A stretch of DNA of 64,000 nt, from the NCBI GenBank assembly GCA_025174535.1, contig JALBUN010000016.1, positions 309,463-373,462 of the forward strand, in the 5' to 3' direction. The DNA comes from Cantharellus purpuraceus. Lineage: Eukaryota > Basidiomycota > Agaricomycetes > Cantharellales > Hydnaceae. The notes beneath the pieces were generated by a model. The model ran no database searches and had not been told where the DNA came from. It was given only the letters and a program-made list of their open reading frames with translations. Both the position numbers and the translations under genes were made by a program. This document shows, piece by piece, positions 1-10,167 of the stretch. The first letter of the stretch is position 1, and each line of letters begins with the position of its first letter.

Positions 1-1095
1 TTGCTTTGGAATTACTGCCTTCTGTGCTTCTTCCTTGGCCTTCAGTGCAGCTGCTACTGACTCTGATATCATGCCGGCAATTGCTGTTTGTGTGAGATCA
101 GCTTGGATACATTCCTTGCGTGGTTCAGGGCATGCTGGGGATATATGGCCATGCTTTCCACAGTTATAGCACGTCCGAGTCTCAATGTGATGGCGGTTGG
201 AGTCAATATCCATAGGTGCAGCACCATTAGAGGTTGCCAAGGTAGTTGGTACAGAGATGACCGGAGTGCTGTGAGGGCGGGATGGGGTAGAGTGAGCAGG
301 AGTGAGGGAAGTCTGAGCATGTCTCACTTCTAGAAGACGACGGTGGTTGCGGTTGATTTGACAGGCCACTTCCTTCCATGCCTTGAGATCAGATGGGAGG
401 GATGGCTGTGCATGGATCTTGTCAAGAATCATTGCAGGGAGCTCTTGGGCATAGGCATCTTCCAGTGCTGCATCGTTAAACCTGGTCCTTCCTGCTAGTA
501 TCTCAAACTGTGCTGTGTATTCATCCACTGACATGCCAGTCATCTTAAGATCGTGTAACTTTGTTCGTGCTGTTTGAGAGCGGTCAGGGTCCCCAAAAGC
601 ATTCTCCACCTGCTTAATGAATTCCTCCAAGGTGGAGAGCGGTGAGGTCCTGTCAATGACTGCCTGTGTCTCATTGTGCGCCCATACTTCAGCAGAACCT
701 CCTGTCATAAAAGAGAGGGCATAGAGGATCTTGGTCTGCTCATCTGGGAAAGATGTAGGCTGGACTGCAATGGCGAGCCTGATAGAGCGAATGAAACCTT
801 CCATCTCTGCATGATCTCCATTGAATTTGGCTGGTTCAGCTGCCCTTATTGGGCAAACGGATGACAATGCAGGAGGAGGTGTGGGAAATGAGGTGGTCTG
901 AGAGATGGTCTGTGCTGCAGCGATGGCGGCAGTATCTGCTAGGTTGTTCTGGACATTGGCAAACTGGCTCTGGAGGTGCTGGTTCTGGAGTTGCAGCTGC
1001 TGGAGCTGCTGCGCCTGGGTGTTGAACAATGCTCACAGAAAGGCACCACTTTCACCTAGAGTGTCCCAATAGGCTTCAGGGAGTGGATCGGTCAT
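1..1095 (-). pseudogene. Ty3/gypsy Gag with CCHC zinc knuckle (element G0), runs off window
   Basis: Reading the minus strand from an ATG at 1095-1093 gives one frame of 365 codons to the window edge, broken only by an in-frame TGA at 1035-1033 (codon 21). After a Gln/Leu-rich stretch (QAQQLQQLQLQNQ) comes a retrotransposon Gag-like domain with typical phrases such as AEPAKFNGD, GGSAEVWA and FIKQVENAFGDPD. A zinc knuckle CYNCGKHGHISPAC (CX2CX4HX4C) lies near 130-175, followed by an Ala/Lys-rich tail. Gag coats the element RNA. The frame is otherwise open, so decay is recent or the stop is the only lesion here. Protease and RT would lie left of the window. Sequence differs from the G1 Gag, so this is another family. 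Confidence 0.85.
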
Positions 1096-1164
1096 GGTAT
1101 CAGTGAAGTAGTTAATAGGGAAAGGGTTATGAGGTGTGGGGTCGTCTTATGAGCTTGATCTTCT

Positions 1165-1508
1165 GTGAGGGCGACGCTGATGACAAGGCCACAACAACAA
1201 GATACTCAATAGATGAGAGCCGATAAGAGATAATGCCAGCTGGTACAGCGGATATCCTCCTATACAGCTGTTTCTGATAAATACATGGGACTTACCTGGT
1301 ACAGCGGATATCCTCAGAGATCAAGCTGAGGGGATCACACTGCACCAAGGTGAGTCTTTATACTAAATGATGGAGACGAATAGGAGAACCAAGATAGGGG
1401 AAGTGATAGGGGCAATGAAATAGGGGAGATGCACCCTGACAGGCTGTGCTGATAGGGGCGTCAAGAGAAAATACTAAAAATAGAATATGACTCATTTGAA
1501 CCCTGACA
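1165..1508 (-). repeat. 5' LTR of gypsy element G0
   Basis: On the minus strand this begins TGTCAGGGTTCAAATGAG at 1508 and lies directly upstream of the G0 gag. It holds a TATA-like TAGTATAAAGAC and two direct copies of a CTGTACCAG-type motif, seen on the plus strand as tggtacagcggatatcctc near 1240 and 1300. The outer edge at 1508 abuts ctcctgatcagtg, which is internal sequence of the LTR-A repeat family, so G0 inserted into an older LTR-A copy. The inner edge towards gag is approximate because the second LTR is outside the window. Confidence 0.6.
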
Positions 1509-1869
1509 CTCCTGATCAGTGTTAATGCAGCAGAACCTGTGATTGGCTTGGAATATTCTACCCCTTTCTTCCACCTTCCACTACCTTCCAGTAGTTTCCA
1601 TCTATGAATAGGTAGAATATTCCAGAACCATTAGTCAGCCCCTGTAAATACAATATATAAGGAGGCCATTTTGCCTCTGAAATAACAACATATTCTACCA
1701 CTTCTACCCATCTTCTGCACACCAGTGTGACTAGAGTGACATACAGTGTCATCCTCTATATCTCAGTAACTGTTGATTACCAGTTCAAGGATCTTTTACA
1801 GTTGTGTAACTGTACTTGATTGCACTCAAAGTAGTGATATTCCTGCTTTGGGCATGAGTGTAGTATCTG
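1509..1869 (+). repeat. LTR-A fragment (plus)
   Basis: Internal piece of the ~1.43 kb LTR-A family, collinear with about 27219-27586. It contains the LTR-A TATA-like region (tatataaggaggcc near 1655). It is cut on the left by element G0 and on the right by a reversed LTR-A piece starting TGTTTTGGAACC at 1870. Confidence 0.85.
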
Positions 1870-2269
1870 TGTTTTGGAACCTGCAAAATTATGGTGTTAG
1901 GGCAAACTCTAAATCACCACAATTCCATGAATGAACAGCTGAGAAGAATATCAAACCCTGCTGCAGCACAACTCCAGAAACAATTTAATGTTTGTACTTT
2001 GGTTACAATCCCTTGTATTGGTCAATGCAGACTATACACAGAAAAGTAATATGTTTCTTAGCAGCAAGAAATGAATAAGACTTCCAGAGTCTAGAGTTCA
2101 TGGATGCTTAGGGGTCCAGATATTCCAAAATGAGAGGAATGCACTTAGAGGCTAAGGAAGTAGGTGGATGAATCCAACTGTCCAACCAGTGGCACTCAGA
2201 AGCGGGTAACAGCAATGTGTGAAGTAGTCTAGCAACTGCTTCACACGAGTTCAAGATTCTAATGCTCTG
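1870..2269 (-). repeat. LTR-A fragment (minus)
   Basis: The 3' 400 bp of LTR-A in reverse, from its terminus TGTTTTGGAACC to ...taatgctctg. It is interrupted at 2270 by the G1 5' LTR. It matches the start of the full reverse copy at 6715. The left flank atctg may be its target duplication, but the other end is not present, so this cannot be tested here. Confidence 0.85.
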
Positions 2270-2674
2270 TGTTATGACTATATTCATTAATGTCCAGATC
2301 CCCATCTGATCCACTCAGATCCCCGTGCATATGAAATCTATACTCCATTTGGAAACCGCCATCTCCATCTACCTGTCTGATTGTCACCGCTGATTCCACC
2401 CATCCGTCTCCGGTTCCGATTGATGCATCAGCATCACCATAGGAACCTGGACACCCTGTTGGACTTGGACATACTCATGTAAGGCCTTCAGCCTCGGAGA
2501 CCCATCACCGGAGTAATTATTATTAGATTTCAAAATATGTATTTAAGTTGCCCGACTGGGGACTTCATTCCCCAGTTCAAATATCGAATCACACCTAGTT
2601 CCTAAGTCTGATCCTAACTCTCTAAGTCATACTCCATCTCCGAAATCTCGGACACTGGTATTAGTGAGGGTGCA
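2270..2674 (+). repeat. 5' LTR of chromovirus G1 (405 bp)
   Basis: Begins TGTTATGACTATATTC and ends GTGAGGGTGCA; both ends are confirmed by reverse copies bounding G1' (26399-28246 and 37648-38626) and a plus copy at 24053-39185. A TATA-like tatttaagttg lies near 2540. The leader after the LTR (gcacataagctgaagccaag) should hold the primer-binding site; I could not assign the tRNA. Left flank ctctg (2265-2269) would be the target duplication, but the right end is lost. Confidence 0.85.
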
Positions 2675-3103
2675 GCACATAAGCTGAAGCCAAGTCTGTT
2701 CCGACCCCCACGATGTGCTCCGACTCTGACCCGAACTCCAACCTGACCTCCAACCCAACCTCCAACCCAATCTCCGACCCCCAATCGGACCTAGTGCGTA
2801 ACAGTATATTCAAACTGCCATACTCACTCCTACCAATGCCACGATCCACTGCCAATTCCAAGCGCACACAAACCATCAAGGTGCCCCCTCCCAGCATCAA
2901 CACCATCCCTGAGGTTGTTGAAGAACCGATGGACCACATAGAGGCCGGCAATGAAGAAGACAACACCCCGCCCTCTCCAAATCTGGTGCAAGCCATCTCC
3001 CTGCTCGCCAGCAGCATCCGTAACCCACAAGCTCCTAAGTCCCAGACCAAGGTCCGAGAACCTGACCCCTTCAATGGCTCCGATCCGTGAAAGCTCCAGC
3101 CGT

Positions 3104-5086
3104 TGATGAGCCAGGACGCATCAAGGATGCATATCGAACCACTCTGACAGTCCAACTCCGCCAGCGTCTTTTCATATCAACTTTTAAATAGCGCCGCAAC
3201 TCCCTCTCCACCTCAGTCTCTAAGACGCTTGTTCGGAATCATGTCAGTATACAATATTCTGATGTATAGGAGATAAACATCAGGATTTCAATGATACATA
3301 AAGCCAGGGAGTTACAATTTGGATATCTTAAAAGATTTCGGATGTGTGAAATTTTCATAAATATAAACATATATTCTATATTTTAATAAACTTTAAAAGA
3401 TGAGATATTTGGTTGAGATGAACATAATCATTTACATGGATATAATAGGAATGTCTGTATTAATATAATTGGTATTATATAGGGTATTTAGATATACAAA
3501 TACCAGGTGGGGATTAAAGATAGTTCAAATTATGTTACAAGTATTGTATAAGAAAGAATCAATGATATTTGGATGTTCCCTCAAGGGAGTTGCCACCACT
3601 AAATGGGGAAAAAAAGAATTATTTTTGAGAATTATGCCAAAATATCACAATATGTTTTAATCTAGTATATTGTGTAAAATTTGAGAATCATGTTGAAATA
3701 TGAAAATAAGTTTGAATTGAAGTGTATTGTATAAAATTTGAGGAAAATAGGTTGTATATACGTATTTGTTGTATTTCTGAACAAGCGTCTAATTCTAGCC
3801 ATCGATCGTCACTCGTGTTTTATCGCCATCGATCATTATCAGCCTTCTATTCACACCAATCCTTTCATCATCATTCACATGGCTTCCCATTCTATTCCCC
3901 TCTCCAACATCGCTTCTAATAATACGTCACACTGGTCTCTGGACACAGAGGACTATCAAAAATATGCCGAGCTCCACGGGCATGTTAAGCCACCTCCACG
4001 TGTCAAAATACTTCCAAAACTCTTTCAACGTCCAAGATCCCCACCATGTCTCTCTTATGCCATTGGCAATCCCATATTCTTTCACAATTCCATTGAACCA
4101 TATACATTCCTCGACATTTCGCCTCTATATCGTAACATGGATAGAAGAGTCGAACATGAGGTAGAATTTCAGTCGCCATCGCCAACCTATCCTCCCACTT
4201 CAATCCAACTCAGGTTACATCGTGTCAGGCAAAGGGACCGAATACTCTTGGAATGGGATACCATATGGAGACGGATCACTAAGACAATAAGGAGTATTTG
4301 TTGTGGATGCTGACTGAAGTCCTCATGTGACTCAGGGTCAATTTACCTTCAGAGCCGTAGGGAAGATGGTATTGGTGGACGTTTCTATTGTTCTTTTATA
4401 TGACTCACCCCTGTTTCATCTTTAATTCATTCATACACGACTCACTCATCCTTGTTCTATTTTTGGTTCTTTTATTACTCATCACCCCCTATTCTTACAA
4501 AGATTACCCCCTATCTGTCGTTTCATTTCTCCATGATTTCCCCATTAGTAGTTCAACTTCACACGCTTTGTCAGCTGCTTGATCAGCATTTCTTGCATCA
4601 TATCGCATCATTTGCTACTCATATTGTGTCATTGTGCCCTGGGGATTTGTATATAAAAGGGCACTAGTTTTCGCCTTTGGAATCAATCAACAAGTTTTCA
4701 GCCAACGCTCTAAAGTCAAAGTCCACGCTCTAAGTCTACGCTCTACGCTCTACATCACAATCCATCATCTCTACACTGAGGTAAAACACCTTGGTTCAAC
4801 GATCAGATTTCCCTCTGCCACTGAGAGGTTGCTTCTCCTGAAACCAGCTTTCGCGTACCTCCCAACCGGGCTCCGCATTGTCATCCAGTCACAGAGCACG
4901 ATCAGCCATCGGGACCGACCTTTAGCTCCCATCCCCATCCAACCACAGAGCACTATCCCACTTCCCTGTTACTTACCCCTCGCCCTGATTGATCTTTGGA
5001 GTGCTGAACAACTGCGTTACACACCGTCTGTTTGCTAGGACCGTTGCGTGCAGGCTTATAGGATCTATTCCTTAAGCGAACCAACA
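3104..5086 (+). mobile_element. Solo LTR-B (1.41 kb plus inserted MITE)
   Basis: Starts TGATGAGCCAGG and ends CGAACCAACA, with TG...CA ends. The 4-bp target duplication CCGT is seen at 3100-3103 and 5087-5090; removing the insert restores G1 Gag (ctccagccgt/tcttgg). A TATA box tatataaaaggg near 4651 sits about 430 bp from the right end, followed by short gctctacg-type repeats. A frame from an ATG near 3880 to 4313 (starts MASHSIPLSNIASN) is open but shows nothing I recognise, and may be chance. No internal retrotransposon region is present, so this is a solo LTR made by LTR-LTR recombination. No second copy in the window. Confidence 0.85.
3224..3789. mobile_element. AT-rich MITE, copy 1 (566 bp)
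   Basis: Terminal inverted repeats GACGCTTGTTCGGAA...TTCTGAACAAGCGTC (about 15 bp) bound an AT-rich, non-coding body. It is flanked by a 3-bp direct repeat TAA (3221-3223 and 3790-3792). Three further copies (33202, 34541, 37720) match along the whole length; this copy is in the opposite orientation to them. TIRs with a 3-bp T/A-only target duplication fit a PIF/Harbinger-type non-autonomous element (family assignment is inference). Confidence 0.88.
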
Positions 5087-5955
5087 CCGTTCTTGGTTCA
5101 ATGCCGGTTGAATTTCCGCGACCGCCCCGACACATTCACATCCGATCGGGTGAAGGTCACCTTCACCATGTCCTATCTCAAGGGCACCGCACTGGACTAC
5201 TTTGAGCCAGCACTCATGGACGACTCCGATGACCCGATATGGTCAGAGGACTACTCCGACTTCATCTCTGAACTTCGGACCAATTTCGGTCCTTACAACC
5301 CCAAGGCCAATGCTGAGAACAAACTTGATCGACTTTGGATGAAGGAAAATCACAAAATTGCAAAATACATTGTGAGTTTCCAGCAGCTAGCTCCAAAAGT
5401 CCAATGGGGCGACGCCACACTCCGACGCCAATTTTACATTGGACTCCCATCCTGCATCAAGGACAAGATATCACGCATCGGTAAGCCGGATACATTGGTT
5501 AACCTCCGCAAACTCACCCAATCCATCGACGCCCGTTATTGGGAACGTCAATCCGAGGTCTCCCATGAAAATTCAGCTAACAACAAATCGGACAAATCAT
5601 CAGACAAGACCCCAAAGTCCAACAAGGGGTCTGATAAGAGGACCACCACCAACTCAGGCCAGAAGTCAAACACTGGTAACGCTGCCGTTTCCAGTTCCGG
5701 TCAGAACAATTCCAGTACCAGCAATAACTCCGGAGCTCGCAAGAGTACTCTGGACCTCTCCACCAAGCTGGGGAAGGATGGAAAACTTACCCAGCAGGAA
5801 CGCCAGCACCACATGGACAACAACCTCTGTCTGTTCTGCGGAAAGCCTGGCCACCAAGCCAAGGATTGCAACAAGGCAACCTCATCCGCAGCAAAGGCAA
5901 AGGGCCATGCTGCCAATGCCACAATGGACAAGTCTGACGCAAAAGCAATGGACCC

Positions 5956-5962
5956 AAAAAAA
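5956..5962 (+). promoter_or_regulatory. Probable -1 ribosomal frameshift site, gag-pol of G1
   Basis: The heptamer AAAAAAA sits directly before the gag stop, in gag phase CCA AAA AAA TAG. Shifting back one base opens the frame through 6019 into the protease ORF with no stop between. The sister element has the same run and stop (36357-36366, minus). A AAA AAA is a known type of -1 slippery heptamer. I did not find an obvious downstream pseudoknot by eye. Confidence 0.65.
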
Positions 5963-6714
5963 TAGCAAGCAGTCCTATAGCCTCTGTACGGGCTGAGGGC
6001 TGCATTGGTACTCCCCGTATGACAAACAAGGTCCACCTGAACACATCCGCTCTTTCCCACTCCGACTTCCTTACCCTCCTCATCTACTCCAACTCCATTC
6101 CCGATACCGCTATTCAAGCATTAATTGACTCTGGTTCTACTCACTGTTTCCTCAATTCCTCTTTTTCCAATTTACATAAACTCCATACATACACCATAAC
6201 TCCGATATCACTCCAATTATTTGATGGCACTACTAATGCTGTTATTTCACGAGCTATAGATCTGTCTATCCGTTTTTCTGTTGGAGAAATCCAGAACCTT
6301 ACATTCTATGTTACTCCACTTGACTCCAGCTGTTCTGTGGTTCTCGGACATAACTGGCTCACCCGCTACAATCCATTGATTGACTGGGCATTGGGCCATA
6401 TCACATTCCATTCTCCAGTACAGGCTGTGTCATCCCCGACGTCACCAGCAACTTTAGGTGCAAAACTATCTTCTGCCTCCACTGACTCCGCTCCGATAGA
6501 TACTCCGTCTGCCCCACTGTTTATATCACTGGTGGATGCTATGGTCTTTTCCAGACTAAGCAAACTGGATGGCTCTCACACATTCCAGGTCCACCTCTCC
6601 AATCCAATATTCCTCACTGCTCGTTCCACCTGATCAACTCCACTGGACCTATCTATGGTTCCTAAGGAGTATCATGAGTTTGCTGACGTGTTCAGCAAGT
6701 CTAAAGCCAACTCC

Positions 6715-8148
6715 TGTTTTGGAACCCGCAAAATTATGGTGTTAGGGCAAACTCTAAATCACCACAATTCCGTGAATGAACAGCTGAGAAGAATATCAAA
6801 CCCTGCTGCAGCACAACTCCAGAAACAATTTAACGTTTGTACTTTGGTTACAATCCTTTGTATTGGTCAATGCAGACTATACGCAGAAAGGTAATACGTT
6901 TCTTAGCAGCAAGAAATGAATAAGACTTCCAGAGTCTAGAGTTCACAGATGCTTAGGGGTCCAGATATTCCAAAAAGATGGGAATGCACTTAGAGGCTAA
7001 AGGAAGTAGGTGGATGAATCCAACCATCCAACCAGTGGCACTCAGAAGCGGGTAACAGCGATGTGTGAAGTAGTCTAGCAACTGCTTCACACAAGTTCAA
7101 GCTTCTAATGCTCTGCAAAGGCAGTACACACTAGTTACTTAAACAAGAGCACTAATGGCAGGACTATCGACAGACAATCTCACCCTGTAGATTCGTAGTC
7201 ATGTGAGGCAGATACTACACTCACGCCCAAAGCAGGAATATCACTACTTCGAGTGCAATCAAGTACAGTTACACAACTGTAAAAGATCCTTGAACTGGTA
7301 ATCAACAGTTACTGAGATAGAGGATGACACTGTATGTCACTCTAGTCACACTGGTGTGCAGAAGATGGGTAGAATATGTTGGATATGTTCCTATTTCAGA
7401 GGCAGAATGGCCTCCTTATATATTGTATTTACAGGGGCTGAGTAATGCTTCTGGAATATTCTACCTATTAATAGATGGAAACTACTGGAAGGTTGTGGAA
7501 GGTGGAAGAAAGGGGTAGAATATTCCAAGCCAATCACAGGTTCTGATGACTGCAATAACACTGATCAGGAGCTGAATAATGGTTCTGGAAAGTTCTATCT
7601 AATAATAGAAGGAAACAGCTAGAATGTTGTGGAAAGGGGTAGAATATTCCAAGGCAATCACCTGATTTGATCACCCATCAGCTGATCTGATCCCTGAACT
7701 AGGCACTGATCAGGCAAAAAGAAGGGTATCCACCCTGTTTTCTGCACTGGTTTGGACAGCCATGGATAGCCACATCTCAGGTGATGATCTGCATGGAAAA
7801 TAGTGCCCTGAGAGGCTGTGGTTGTTAAGTTAGAGAATATTTATTGATCAGAGACATCTGAGCTTGAATTCAGGCCAAATGCCTGGTCCAAAAGGGGAGA
7901 GCCGGCTGCGCGAAGGTTTGTGGGCGCCTATGGGTCCACAACTGTAGCACAGCAGAAATAAATGATTCTGAGCCGAGTTCTGCATGGAATATTCCCGAAA
8001 AAAATATGGAAAAATAAAGAATATTTGAATAAGTCCATCCCAGGTACAAGCATCAAATATATGCTGATATTTAGGAATGGAAAAGCAAAGAATAGCACAT
8101 TGGTGCTGCATAAATGGAATTTGATAGGGAAAAGGTGGTTCCCATACA
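6715..8148 (-). mobile_element. Solo LTR-A, complete reference copy (1434 bp, minus)
   Basis: Runs from TGTTTTGGAACC to GGTTCCCATACA with 5-bp target duplications ACTCC at 6710-6714 and 8149-8153; excision restores G1 Pol. The ends are imperfect inverted repeats (10 of 12). In its own orientation it has a TATA-like tatataaggagg and a cluster of TGATCA/GATCAG motifs upstream. No coding sequence of its own. Nine LTR-A or A2 copies or pieces occur in the window and none is attached to an internal region. Confidence 0.92.
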
Positions 8149-9403
8149 ACTCCCTAGCAGAACACCGACCATACAATCTCAAGATCAAACTGGATGACAA
8201 CTCCACCCCTCCGCTTGGCCCTATCTACTCACTATCCCAAAAAGAGCTACTGGCTCTCCGAACATTCATAGATGAGAACTTGGCCACAGGCTTCATCTGC
8301 CCATCCCTATCGCCCCATGGAGCTCCGGTCCTATTTGTCCGCAAAAAGGATGGATCACTCTGTCTATGCGTCAACTTCCGTGGACTCAACAAGATCACCA
8401 AGAAAGACCGATACCGATACCCCACACTGCAGACCTACTCAAAAGTCCTCGAAAGGCTAAAATCTATTCCAAAATAGATCTCCAACATGCCTACCATCTA
8501 GTCTGCATCCGAGAAGGCGACAAATGGAAAATGACCTTCCGCACATGCTATGGATCTTTCAAGTGGTGCGTCATGCCCTTTGGACTAACCAATGCTCTGG
8601 CTGCCTTCCAGAGGTTCATGAATGATACCTTCACCGACCTCCTCAATGTGACCGTCCTCGTTTACTTAGATGACATTTTGGTATATTTGGACAATGAAGA
8701 AGAACATCGGACACATGTCCAAGATGTACTCCGATGTCTCTGAAAACATGGCCTCTTCGCCTGCGCTGACAAATGCAAATTTCATTCCGACTCGGTCGAA
8801 TACCTAGGCTATATCCTCTCCCTGGCAGGATTGACAATGTCTGATGACAAAATCAAAGCCATACAGGAATGGCTGGAACCACAGAAAGTCAAGGACGTAC
8901 AGTCCTTCCTAGGGTTCACCAACTTCTACCGCCGCTTCATTCACGGCTACTCCAATATCACCGTTCCGCTCACCCGACTCACTAGGAAGGGTATCCAATG
9001 GAATTTCACTGATGAATGTAGACAGAGCTTTCAGACCTTGAAAAAGGCCTTTACTTCTGCTCTGATACTGACTCATTGGGTTCCAGACGTTCCTATCCTA
9101 TTAGAGACCGACGCCTCCAACTATGCACTCGCCATGATCCTGTCCATCATCTCTCCGGATGATGGACAAGTCCATCCAATCGCTTTTCACTCACATACAT
9201 TTACACCCCCCGAACTGAACTATGACGTCCATGACAAAGAGCTCCTTGCCATATATGAAGCCTTCCAGATATGGAGACACTACCTTGAAGGCCCCTCTGA
9301 TCTGGTGGACATCATAACTGACCACAAAAACTTGGAATACTTCTCCACAATGAAACTGCTCACCCGGAGACAAGTCTGATGGTCTGAATACCCATCTCAG
9401 TTC

Positions 9404-9701
9404 AAGAAGAAACTACTTATAAGGAGAACAATAATGGAGTTTGGGGTTGGTGGAGGTGGAGTTGATGGAGAATGGAGATGAAGGAGATGGAGATCCAGAG
9501 ATGGAGATCTGGAGATTGGACTTGGTGTTACAGGATGTCACAATTGACCATTACAAGGGATTGTAACCAAAGTACAAATGTTAAATTGTTTCTGTAGTTG
9601 TGCTGCAGTAGGATTTGATATTCTTCTCAGCAGTTTATTTCATAGAATTGTGGTGATTTAGAGTTTGCCCTGACATCATAATTTTGTGGATTCCAAAACA
9701 G
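9404..9701. repeat. Junction scar: LTR-C fragment plus LTR-A 3' fragment
   Basis: From ~9405 to ~9538 the sequence matches LTR-C (compare 41870-42001). From ~9539 to 9701 it matches the 3' end of LTR-A (plus), ending ttccaaaaca. These replace the missing 3' part of G1. No target duplications are visible, so the junctions arose by deletion or recombination. Confidence 0.7.
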
Positions 9702-10167
9702 GTGGGGCCCATAACCTAACAACTTAGGCAGGTGAAGGCTCAGATAGGGGCTGGAGTTCAGCAGAAAGGGTGTAAACTCCAGTAAGTGCCAAAAGAAAGT
9801 TTCAGTACCACCCCCACCCACATGAGTCTATGTTGAGGGTGAATTGCTCAGTCTTCATCATATGAACTTTCTAGTGCATTATATGTTATTCTTGTTCAAT
9901 GTACTTAACACTGACATAACCACAGTTGATAGAAGACATCAGCTTGAAATAAGTGCATTTTGACACTTACAATGAGATCATGATGATGAGCTGGCAGCAA
10001 ATTTTTCATTCCTTATTTGAAGTGTGAAATAAAATAAAGTGATGTATCCTTCAAAAAACATTGAATGGTTATACATGTGTGAATTTGTACTTAAATACAG
10101 AGCTAGTGTGAACCACACTGAATTTTAGTGCAATTTTTTCCTAGTGTCATCCTACCTGCAGGATTGA
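9702..10167. other. Spacer; possible reversed copia leader
   Basis: No ORF of note. Immediately after the LTR-A fragment, gggcccataacc (about 9706-9717) is the reverse of the GGTTATGGGCCC motif that follows two copia LTRs at 55157 and 59788, so the start of the spacer may be a reversed copia leader. The rest is AT-rich sequence downstream of the F-box gene; nothing else recognised. Confidence 0.3.

Larger units (their letters stand above)
2713..5965 (+). pseudogene. Gag of chromovirus G1, split by solo LTR-B
   Basis: Starts at ATG 2713 (MCSDSDPNSN), rich in Ser, Pro and Asn. It breaks at 3088 with TGA, where the sister copy near 37245 has an Arg-type codon, and resumes after LTR-B at 5087. 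The second part carries the conserved Gag region (FLVQCRLNF, YLKGTALDYFEPAL, WMKENHKIAKYI), a Ser/Asn/Lys-rich linker, and a CCHC knuckle CLFCGKPGHQAKDC near 5826-5867. It ends DPKK then TAG at 5963. Gag packages element RNA. The reading frame would be continuous without LTR-B and the single TGA. The stop is immediately preceded by a run of seven A (see slippery site). Confidence 0.88.
2270..9403 (+). mobile_element. Ty3/gypsy chromovirus G1, truncated, nested with two solo LTRs
   Basis: Order is 5' LTR (2270-2674), leader, Gag, protease, RT and RNase H. It ends abruptly at ~9403 inside RNase H, where the sister element G1' (26399-38626, minus) continues into integrase and chromodomain. Gag is split by solo LTR-B (3104-5086) and Pol by solo LTR-A (6715-8148), both with target duplications. 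Four in-frame TGA codons (3088, 6631, 8741, 9377) fall where CGA is expected or is found in the sister copy, and there is a 1-base deletion near 8414. The element is dead. No integrase, antisense ORF or 3' LTR remains at this locus. Confidence 0.9.
5954..9403 (+). pseudogene. Pol of chromovirus G1: protease, RT, RNase H (truncated)
   Basis: Protease: [12 protein letters not shown] (D-S/T-G active site, ~6120-6155) and VLGHNWL (~6342). The frame stops at TGA 6631, is interrupted by LTR-A (6715-8148), and resumes with [12 protein letters not shown] motifs: [33 protein letters not shown], and the catalytic [11 protein letters not shown] near 8665. Stop at 8741. RNase H: LLETDASNYALA near 9100 and HDKELLAIYEAF near 9230, ending at TGA 9377 just before truncation. 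A one-base loss near 8414 shifts the frame ([11 protein letters not shown] in the sister is [11 protein letters not shown] here). Reverse transcribes element RNA; inactive in this copy. Confidence 0.9.

Noticed and set aside
7324..7518. Short frames repeated at each LTR-A copy (for example MTLYVTLVTLVC)
   Set aside because: They are parts of LTR-A near its TATA region, vary in frame between copies, and have no codon conservation.
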